A DNA stretch of 15,332 bases from Actinomycetes bacterium (GTDB lineage: Bacteria > Actinomycetota > Actinomycetes > Mycobacteriales > Mycobacteriaceae): NCBI GenBank assembly GCA_023460175.1, contig JAEWRC010000227.1:1-15332 (forward strand). The letters run 5' to 3'. The notes below the pieces were generated by a model that was not told the DNA's origin, did not search any database, and was given only the letters and a program-made list of their open reading frames with translations. This document shows, one piece after another, positions 7,382 through 13,009 of the stretch. The stretch's first letter is position 1. Each line of letters begins with the position of its first letter. The translations under genes and the position numbers were made by a program.

Positions 7382-7867
7382 TCAGACGCGCTGCGCGTCG
7401 CCCGCCTCGACCACCTGGTGGACCGCGTTGACGATGCCCTGATAGCCCGTGCAGCGGCAGAAGTTGCCGGACAGGCCCTCGCGGATCTCCTCGTCGGAGG
7501 GGTTCGGATTGTCCCGGAGCAGCGCGGTGATCGACATGACGAAGCCCGGCGTGCAGAACCCGCACTGCAGCCCGTGGCAGTCGCGCATGGCGGCCTGCAC
7601 CGGCGACAGTTCGCCGTCGGCGGCGGCCACCCCCTCGACGGTGGACACCTCCTTGCCGTCGGCCTGCACGGCGAACACCAGGCAACCGCGCACCGCGACG
7701 CCGTCGAGCAGCACGGTGCACGCACCGCAGGAGCCGTGCTCGCAACCCAGGTGCGTCCCGGTCAGGCCGCAGCGCTCACGGACGAAGTCCGCCAACGTCA
7801 TTCGCGGCTCGACCACGGACTCCACGTCGCGGCCGTTGACGGTCATCTCGACGATGTGCTCATGCAT
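7382..7867 (-). CDS. [2Fe-2S] small subunit of the molybdenum hydroxylase
   Basis: This 161-residue subunit has the two iron-sulfur clusters that relay electrons from the Mo site to FAD. The N-terminal plant-ferredoxin-type domain binds one cluster through Cys42, Cys47, Cys50 and Cys62 (CEHGSCGACT, then GC). The C-terminal helical domain binds the other through Cys102, Cys105, Cys137 and Cys139 (CGFCTPG and CRCTG). All eight ligands are present and the length is normal. The ATG at 7867 overlaps the end of the FAD-subunit gene by eight bases, and upstream in-frame sequence is antisense to that gene without resemblance to the family. The gene is convergent to the large subunit rather than beside it, which is unusual. 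Confidence 0.95.
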   Translation of the reverse strand: MHEHIVEMTVNGRDVESVVEPRMTLADFVRERCGLTGTHLGCEHGSCGACTVLLDGVAVRGCLVFAVQADGKEVSTVEGVAAADGELSPVQAAMRDCHGLQCGFCTPGFVMSITALLRDNPNPSDEEIREGLSGNFCRCTGYQGIVNAVHQVVEAGDAQRV

Positions 7868-8759
7868 ATGCGTTCTCCCTGCTGGCCTCGGTGACGGCAT
7901 CGGTGATGGCCCGCGACACCATCGCGGCGCCCACGCGGGTGCGGTAGGACACCGACCCCTGCTGATCGGCGGGGATGTCATCGAGCCCGCGCATCGCCAA
8001 TTGGCCCAGCTCCTCGGCGGCCCCGGGCGTCTGCAGATCGGACAGCGCGCGACCGATCACGGCCTGCTCGGCCTCACGGGCGCGCCGCGGGGTGGAACCC
8101 AGTCCCAGCAGTCCGATGTTGCAGCGCCGCACCCGGCCGTCGTCGTCGATCTCGGTGGCGACGGTGGCGCCGGCGATCGCGAAATCGCCGTGGCGGCGCG
8201 CGAATTCATGGACCGCGAAGCCGCTGCGGCCGCCCCACACCGGGAAGCCGACGGCGGTGAGCACCTCGCCCGGCGCCAGGGTGGTCTCCCACAGTCCGGT
8301 GAAGAAGTCGGCGGCGGGGATCTCGCGCCGCCCGGCCGAGGACGTCGCCTCGATCACCGCGTCCAGCGTCAACGCCGTCGTCGGGTACTCGCCGGCCGGG
8401 TCGGCGTGGGCCACCGCCCCGCCGAGCGTGCCCCGGTTGCGGATCTGGAAATGACCGATCAGCGGGGTCACCCGGTTGAGCAGCGGGACGTCGTCGCGGA
8501 CCACCTCGTCGACGCCGACGGTGGCGTGGGTGGTTCCCGCGCCCACCCAGACGGTGTCGCCGCGGCGTTCGATGCCTTGGAGTTCGGCGAGGCGGGAGAT
8601 ATCCACCAAGTTTTCGAAGAACGTCAGGCGCAACGCCAGCATCGGCGTCAGGCTCTGCCCGCCGGCGAGGATCTTGGCGTCCTCACCCAGCTCGTCGAGC
8701 AGGGCGAGCACGTCTTCGAGATCGTGCGGGCGGTGGTAGGCGAACGGGGCTGGTTTCAT
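7860..8759 (-). CDS. FAD-binding medium subunit of the molybdenum hydroxylase
   Basis: This 299-residue subunit matches the CoxM/xanthine dehydrogenase FAD-binding family. The first FAD motif is AGGQS at residues 32-36 and the second is TLGGAVAHADP at 111-121, in the usual order and spacing. The C-terminal third matches the CO-dehydrogenase flavoprotein C-terminal domain. It takes electrons from the [2Fe-2S] subunit and passes them to the final acceptor, in CO dehydrogenases the membrane quinone pool. The ATG at 8759 is preceded by a strong AGGAGGG site (complement of 8765-8771) five bases away. It is the first gene of the minus-strand unit, upstream of and overlapping the [2Fe-2S] gene by eight bases. 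Confidence 0.94.
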   Translation of the reverse strand: MKPAPFAYHRPHDLEDVLALLDELGEDAKILAGGQSLTPMLALRLTFFENLVDISRLAELQGIERRGDTVWVGAGTTHATVGVDEVVRDDVPLLNRVTPLIGHFQIRNRGTLGGAVAHADPAGEYPTTALTLDAVIEATSSAGRREIPAADFFTGLWETTLAPGEVLTAVGFPVWGGRSGFAVHEFARRHGDFAIAGATVATEIDDDGRVRRCNIGLLGLGSTPRRAREAEQAVIGRALSDLQTPGAAEELGQLAMRGLDDIPADQQGSVSYRTRVGAAMVSRAITDAVTEASRENAYA

Positions 8760-8791
8760 GAATGCCCTCCTGAAACCCGGGGGCGTACAGG

Positions 8792-8815
8792 GCTGCTGTG
8801 CACTCGCTCAGTTTA
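8792..8815 (-). promoter_or_regulatory. Putative promoter and shared 20-nt element upstream of the FAD-subunit gene
   Basis: On the minus strand this reads TAAACT (a -10-like hexamer, 8815-8810) followed at once by CTGAGCGAGTGC-ac-AGCAGC (8811-8792). That is the same element found upstream of the large subunit, with 18 of 20 bases identical. It ends 32 bases before the ATG, against 36 at the large-subunit gene, and would overlap the transcription start in both places. Confidence 0.5.
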
Positions 8816-8863
8816 GAGCACGCCCTGGTGATCGACGTCACCGGCCGACCCGTCAGCAAAATG

Positions 8864-8894
8864 TAGCAGCGCAACGGTTATCCTGCGCTATGCT
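8864..8894 (+). promoter_or_regulatory. Putative promoter and dyad upstream of the FHA-HTH gene
   Basis: A -10-like TATGCT (8889-8894) lies about 50 bases before the ATG. A dyad AGCGCA-N10-TGCGCT (8868-8873 and 8884-8889) covers the -35 to -10 interval. Its left part, TAGCAGCGCA (8864-8873), also occurs at 4152-4161 in the large-subunit promoter. The 9-mer ATGTAGCAG is repeated at 8861-8869 and 8923-8931. Autoregulation is plausible but unproven. Confidence 0.35.
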
Positions 8895-8946
8895 CGCCTG
8901 GAATCCCGAAGACGTAGCGATGATGTAGCAGGAGGGCGTGGCGACG

Positions 8947-10017
8947 ATGGACTCCGCGGCGACCGGAGCAGCAAATCCCGACCCCGCGAGCCCACCGAGG
9001 CTGACCGTGCGCTGCGGCGGGCTGACCCGGTCCGCCGATCCCGCCGACGGCGAGATCACCATCGGCCGCGACCCCGACTCGAGCATCCATTTCGACTTCG
9101 GCTGGATGTCGCGGACCCACGTCCGGCTACGTCCGGAGGGCGGCGGCTGGGTCGCCGTCGACAGCAGCCGCAACGGCATGTTCGTCGACGGGGTCCGGCA
9201 CGATGCACTGCCCGTCACCGACCGGATGACGCTCAAGCTCGGCGACGCCGACGGCTTCGCGGTCCAGTTGTACCTCGGTGACGACACCCGGTCCGAGGAG
9301 ACCACGGTCGAGGAACCCGTCGACCCCAGCATCGCCCGGGCTGGCGCGGCGGTCGCGGCCCGCCGGCGCGAACTCGAGCTCACCCAGCGCGGCCTAGCGC
9401 GCGACAAGATCATCAACGCCGGGGCGTTGATCTCCTTCGAGAAGGGCCGCAGCTGGCCGCACGAGAGCACTCGCGCCAAGCTCGAACAGATCCTGCAGTG
9501 GCCGCCGGGCGCCATCTCCGGGATCCGGCAGGGTGCGCCGTCCCCCGATGCGGAAGCCACGCAGGTGATCTCGACCTCGGTGGCCTCGCCGCTGATCGCC
9601 CAGACCATCCAACTGGCGCTCAAGAGTGTCGACACCGCCATCGGCGCGCTGCCGGACCCGAACGCACCCGAATACCACTCCGCGGCCACCGCCATCCTGT
9701 CGGATCTGCGTAACCTCCGCGCCGTCGCCGGCGAGGCGGCGCGCAATGCGCCCGGCGCGCCCGCGCTGGTCATCGCGCTCGGCGGGGTTCGCCGCCGCTA
9801 CGACGAGCTCATGCTCAGGGTCGCCGCCACGCCGAAAGCCTCGGTGGGGCAACGCCTGTTCGCCGCGCGGCACCGGACCAGCCTCACCGCCGACGACGCC
9901 GCGCTGGCGGCCGGGCTGTCGGTGAACCTCATCGAGGCCGCCGAGGCAGACCAGCCGCTTCCGGCGCCGGCCGAATCGGCGATCGCCGCCCTGCTCACCG
10001 AACTGGAGGCCTCATGA
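8947..10017 (+). CDS. FHA-domain protein with XRE-type helix-turn-helix regions
   Basis: This 356-residue cytosolic protein has an N-terminal FHA domain (about residues 18-110) with the phosphothreonine-binding residues in place: Arg41 (GRD), Ser55, His58 (SRTH) and Asn76 (NGMFVDG). An acidic linker with a Thr pair (Thr119-Thr120 in SEETTVEE) follows. Next is an XRE/Cro-like helix-turn-helix (about 128-190, RRRELELTQRGLAR with FEKGRSWP). A helical middle region leads to a second XRE-like segment at the C-terminus (about 299-356). It is probably a phosphopeptide-responsive DNA-binding regulator. The ATG at 8947 is preferred over the GTG at 8938 because AGGAGGG (8930-8936) lies ten bases before the ATG but only one before the GTG. 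It is divergent from the FAD-subunit gene and overlaps the next gene (ATGA). Confidence 0.82.
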   Translation: MDSAATGAANPDPASPPRLTVRCGGLTRSADPADGEITIGRDPDSSIHFDFGWMSRTHVRLRPEGGGWVAVDSSRNGMFVDGVRHDALPVTDRMTLKLGDADGFAVQLYLGDDTRSEETTVEEPVDPSIARAGAAVAARRRELELTQRGLARDKIINAGALISFEKGRSWPHESTRAKLEQILQWPPGAISGIRQGAPSPDAEATQVISTSVASPLIAQTIQLALKSVDTAIGALPDPNAPEYHSAATAILSDLRNLRAVAGEAARNAPGAPALVIALGGVRRRYDELMLRVAATPKASVGQRLFAARHRTSLTADDAALAAGLSVNLIEAAEADQPLPAPAESAIAALLTELEAS

Positions 10018-11084
10018 CCGCGCCGGGTGGCGAAGCCGAACTGGTGCCGGTGCTGCCGGCCCATCGCCTCGACGAGGCCGCGCTGGCCCGGTATCTGCGC
10101 GAGCACCTCCCGGGCTTCGACGGCGACGTGCAGATCCGCCAATTCCAGGGCGGCCAGAGCAATCCGACGTATCACCTGGCCACCGCGGACGGTCAGTACG
10201 TGCTGCGCAAGAAGCCGCCGGGCAAGCTGCTCCCCCGCGCCCACGCCGTCGAACGCGAATACCGCGTGATCTCCGCGCTCGCCGGCAGCGATGTGCCGGT
10301 ACCGCCGGCCCGGCTGCTGTGCACCGATGAAAGCGTCATCGGCACCGCGTTTTTCGTGATGGACCACGTGCCCGGCCGGGTCTTCCCGGACCGGGTGCTG
10401 CGCGACGGCACCCCCGGGGAGCGCGCCGCGACCTACCTGGATCTGGCCCGGGTGCTCGCCGCGCTGCACCGGGTCGACTGGCGCGCGGCCGGACTGGCGG
10501 ACTTCGGCCGGCCCGACGGCTACCTGGAACGGCAGGTCGCGCTGTGGACCCGGCAGTGGGAGGCGGCCCGCTGCGAGGAGATGCCGCAGATGGATCTGCT
10601 CGCCGACTGGCTGCCGCGACATCTTCCACCCGACACCGAACCCGCGTGCATCGCCCACGGCGACTACCGCCTGGGCAACGTCCTGCTCGATCCCGCCGAA
10701 CCCCGCATCGTCGCGGTCCTGGACTGGGAACTCGCCACCATCGGTCATCCACTCGCCGATCTGGCCTACACCTGCCTGACCTATCACTTCGACGCCGGGC
10801 CCACCGGACTGGAGGGTGTCGCGGGAGAGGACTTGAGCGGCACCGGGATTCCGAGCCAGGACGAGTTCGTCGCGGCCTACTGCGAACACGCCGGCCGACC
10901 GATTCCCGAGTCGCTGGACGTGTTCCTGGTCTTCTCGATGTTCCGGCTGGCCTCGATCGTGGCCGGGGTGTGGCGGCGCGGACTGGACGGCAACGCCGCC
11001 GATGCGCGCGCCGGCACCGACGTGTTCCGTAATCGCTACCGCGCCATGGCCGAACGCGCGTGGGAGCTCGCGCAGCGGGTGTGA
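10014..11084 (+). CDS. Phosphotransferase (APH/ACAD10-11 kinase-like) family protein
   Basis: This 356-residue protein belongs to the aminoglycoside phosphotransferase-like kinase family, closest to the group fused to acyl-CoA dehydrogenases in ACAD10/ACAD11. It has the catalytic loop HGDYRLGN at residues 215-222 (catalytic Asp217, metal-binding Asn222) and the metal-binding DWE at 237-239, followed by ATIGHPLADLAY. The N-lobe shows GGQSNPTY and VLRKKPPG, the family's nucleotide loop and lysine region. In mycobacteria such proteins are sometimes labelled FadE36, but no acyl-CoA dehydrogenase domain is present here. Relatives phosphorylate hydroxy-acids or hydroxyacyl-CoAs so that the hydroxyl can be eliminated during fatty-acid breakdown; antibiotic resistance is unlikely. 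The ATG overlaps the regulator stop (ATGA), implying one operon. Confidence 0.88.
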   Translation: MTAPGGEAELVPVLPAHRLDEAALARYLREHLPGFDGDVQIRQFQGGQSNPTYHLATADGQYVLRKKPPGKLLPRAHAVEREYRVISALAGSDVPVPPARLLCTDESVIGTAFFVMDHVPGRVFPDRVLRDGTPGERAATYLDLARVLAALHRVDWRAAGLADFGRPDGYLERQVALWTRQWEAARCEEMPQMDLLADWLPRHLPPDTEPACIAHGDYRLGNVLLDPAEPRIVAVLDWELATIGHPLADLAYTCLTYHFDAGPTGLEGVAGEDLSGTGIPSQDEFVAAYCEHAGRPIPESLDVFLVFSMFRLASIVAGVWRRGLDGNAADARAGTDVFRNRYRAMAERAWELAQRV

Positions 11085-11212
11085 ACAGCGCCCCTGCGGC
11101 GGAACGCACCCGGAGGTCAAGTCCGGTGCCACCGCGGCCACGATGCTTTAATGCCTAACGGAACTTCCGATCGTCACGACCCGATTTGATCCCCGATAGC
11201 TAAGGAGCCGCT

Positions 11213-11575
11213 ATGTCTTCCATCGCCCGCCGTCTCGCCGTGGGGCTCATCGGCACCGGTGCCGCCGCGGCGATCCTGGCCGTCGCTCCGACCGTGTCCG
11301 CCGATCCCCTGCCGCCCAACTGCACCGCCGCCGACCTGGCCGGCATCGCGTCCGGGGTGGCCGCCTCGACCTCGGCGTACCTGTTCACCCACCCGGAGGT
11401 CAACGCCTTCTACACCGATCTCGAGGGCTCCGACAAGGCGGCCATCACCGCGGCTCAGGACGAGTACTTCGAGGCCAACCCGCAGGTCGCCGCCGAGCTG
11501 GCCGGTATCCGGGCCCCCTTGGTCGACGCCCAGAACCGCTGCGGCACCTCGGACACCTTCGACGAGCTGCCCTGA
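11213..11575 (+). CDS. Secreted haemophore-like (Rv0203-type) protein
   Basis: This small exported protein has 120 residues. Residues 1-30 are a Sec signal peptide: Arg-Arg at 6-7, a hydrophobic core, then a probable cleavage after VSA at 30. The mature part is about 90 residues, predicted helical, with two cysteines (Cys37 and Cys110) placed to form one disulfide. This matches the mycobacterial haem-binding haemophore family. Tyr56 and His60, spaced four apart (YLFTH), resemble the Tyr59/His63 haem ligands known in Rv0203. An AAGGAG site (11202-11207) lies five bases before the ATG. It is transcribed alone, with a hairpin after it. A haem-scavenging role is inferred from family resemblance; many paralogues have not been tested. 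Confidence 0.78.
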   Translation: MSSIARRLAVGLIGTGAAAAILAVAPTVSADPLPPNCTAADLAGIASGVAASTSAYLFTHPEVNAFYTDLEGSDKAAITAAQDEYFEANPQVAAELAGIRAPLVDAQNRCGTSDTFDELP

Positions 11576-11618
11576 TCCTCGGCGTTCGCTGACCGCACAA
11601 CCGAACAAATTCGTGTAG

Positions 11619-11667
11619 CCGATCCCCGGCGGATGCCCCTCTCGAGGGTGCGTCCACCGGGGATCGG
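11619..11667. terminator. Long hairpin, probable terminator
   Basis: The arms CCGATCCCCGG (11619-11629) and CCGGGGATCGG (11657-11667) are exact reverse complements. The bases between them also pair imperfectly (GGATGC 11631-11636 with GCGTCC 11650-11655, one G-T pair), so almost the whole 49 bases form one stem. It follows the haemophore-like gene by about 45 bases. There is no T tract, so termination is likely but not certain. Confidence 0.65.
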
Positions 11668-11734
11668 TCGTCTGAGGGTCGAGTTCGCGCGGCGCACCCC
11701 GTGATCCCGGCCACGTTCCGAGGTGAACAACCGG

Positions 11735-11779
11735 TAGATTTGCTTGCGGCCGATGATGCGACGGCAGGAACGAGGGGGG
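11735..11779 (+). promoter_or_regulatory. Putative promoter and ribosome-binding site of the first lipoprotein gene
   Basis: A -10-like TAGATT (11735-11740) is followed 30 bases later by a strong GAGGGGGG ribosome-binding site (11772-11779), six bases before the ATG at 11786. The layout resembles that before the second lipoprotein (TAGACT, then GGAAGGGGG). The -35 region is not canonical. The rest of 11668-11734 shows nothing recognisable. Confidence 0.4.
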
Positions 11780-11785
11780 CGGCGG

Positions 11786-13009
11786 ATGGGTCGGAGCGCG
11801 CTACGCGCCGTCGCGGCTGCCGCAGTGCTGCTGCTGCTCGGTGGCTGCGCAACGGTGCACAGCGGCACCGCCATTCGCGATCCGCGGGCGGACCCCCGCA
11901 CGGTGAACACCGCCCTGCTCGACCCGGGCGACCTGCTCACCACGCCGCGACCGGCGCTGGGCACCGCCGGCGACCGGGCGGCCGGCGCGTTGCTGGAGGC
12001 CCGCCGGATGGCCGAGTTCGTGGTGCTGCCCTTCGAGGTGGACGCGACGCTGAACGGCGTACCACCGGTTCCCAACGGACCCGTGGTCAGTCCCGAGTCG
12101 TTGGGGATGACCTTCCTGAACTCGTTGATCCCGCCCGCGGTGCGCCCGCACGACTTCGTCACGGGCTTCCAGAGTTCGGCGGGCACCCGACCGGCCTCGT
12201 TGACCCGCGTCACCAACGTGGTGCTGCGTTTCGCCGGCCCCGACAACGCCGCCGCGGCGGCCCGGGACATGGGCGAGGCCACCCTGCAGAACCCGATCGT
12301 GGTCAATCCGAGCCCGGAGAAGCAGTGGCGTGCCGTCCCCCGCGAGGACCGACCGGAGCTGCTGCTGTACCAGTCCGACAGCGACGGCTGGACCTCGGTG
12401 CGCGCCTTCACCGCCCACGGCCCCTATGTCTTGGCGCAGCTGACTCAGCACAAATCCGCCGAGGACGCAATCACTTTGGCGTTGTCGACGGTGGACAAGC
12501 AGCGGCCCGCACTGGACCGCTTCGTTCCCACGGCCGTGGATCAGCTCGCTGCGCTGCCGGCGGACCCCACCGGGCTGATCGCCCGGTCGCCGGTGATCCC
12601 CGAGGGCCCGCGCGCCCATGCCTCGGGGGTGTACGGACCGCACGCCGCCCTGAACTTCATGGACGACCCGGTCCGCGACCAACCGCTGTTCGACGAGGTC
12701 GGTCTGCAGTGGATGCTGCTGTCGATGGCCAACGTCTACCAGACGCGAGACGCCACCGGCGCCGGCCAATTGGCCGACGGCTTCGTCGCCCAAGTCTCCG
12801 ATCGGAAGTTCACCCGGGCCCAGCCGATCGCCGGGATGCCCACGGCCCGCTGCCTGACCTCGCCCAAGGACGACCCGACGATCCTCAATGGTCCGCTCAC
12901 CTACTGCGTGGCACCGGTCGAGGAGTACCTGATCGAGGTGACCTCGCCCCAGCCCGCCGACGCGCATCAATTGGTGGCCGCGCAGTACCTGATGTTGGTC
13001 GCGCCGTGA
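11786..13009 (+). CDS. DUF7373-like mycobacterial lipoprotein
   Basis: This 407-residue exported lipoprotein has a short signal peptide (Arg3 and Arg7, then a hydrophobic run) ending in the lipobox LLGGC, with Cys21 as the lipidated residue. It would sit on the outer face of the cytoplasmic membrane. The mature protein begins with a stretch rich in Asp, Pro and Leu (TTPRPALG, EARRMA, VLPFEVD) and continues as a globular domain with two further cysteines near the C-terminus (in ARCLTS and LTYCVAP). This matches large lipoprotein families of unknown function, expanded in mycobacteria, that I recognise as DUF7373-like. The ATG at 11786 follows GAGGGGGG. Its stop overlaps the kinase start (GTGA), so it is co-translated with the kinase and may work with the kinase's extracellular domain. 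Function is unknown. Confidence 0.82.
   Translation: MGRSALRAVAAAAVLLLLGGCATVHSGTAIRDPRADPRTVNTALLDPGDLLTTPRPALGTAGDRAAGALLEARRMAEFVVLPFEVDATLNGVPPVPNGPVVSPESLGMTFLNSLIPPAVRPHDFVTGFQSSAGTRPASLTRVTNVVLRFAGPDNAAAAARDMGEATLQNPIVVNPSPEKQWRAVPREDRPELLLYQSDSDGWTSVRAFTAHGPYVLAQLTQHKSAEDAITLALSTVDKQRPALDRFVPTAVDQLAALPADPTGLIARSPVIPEGPRAHASGVYGPHAALNFMDDPVRDQPLFDEVGLQWMLLSMANVYQTRDATGAGQLADGFVAQVSDRKFTRAQPIAGMPTARCLTSPKDDPTILNGPLTYCVAPVEEYLIEVTSPQPADAHQLVAAQYLMLVAP

Noticed and set aside
4075..7725. A very long open frame (over 1,200 codons) on the minus strand opposite the large-subunit and CoxG-like genes
   Set aside because: It is an artefact of high GC: the translation is Arg/Gly/His/Val-rich with no domain, and it lies antisense to two clearly homologous genes.
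10014..11084. Annotation as acyl-CoA dehydrogenase FadE36 or as an aminoglycoside resistance gene
   Set aside because: Only the kinase-like phosphotransferase domain is present, with motifs of the ACAD10/11-type group; no acyl-CoA dehydrogenase motifs and no features specific to resistance enzymes.
11140..11170. IdeR-like iron box near the haemophore-like gene (GCCTAACGGAA)
   Set aside because: Only the right half resembles the TTAGGTTAGSCTAACCTAA consensus; the left half hardly matches, so it is not called.
11701..13005. An in-frame upstream extension of the kinase reaching back to 11701
   Set aside because: The extension overlaps the lipoprotein gene in another frame and has no protein-like composition; the kinase domain begins right after the GTG at 13006.
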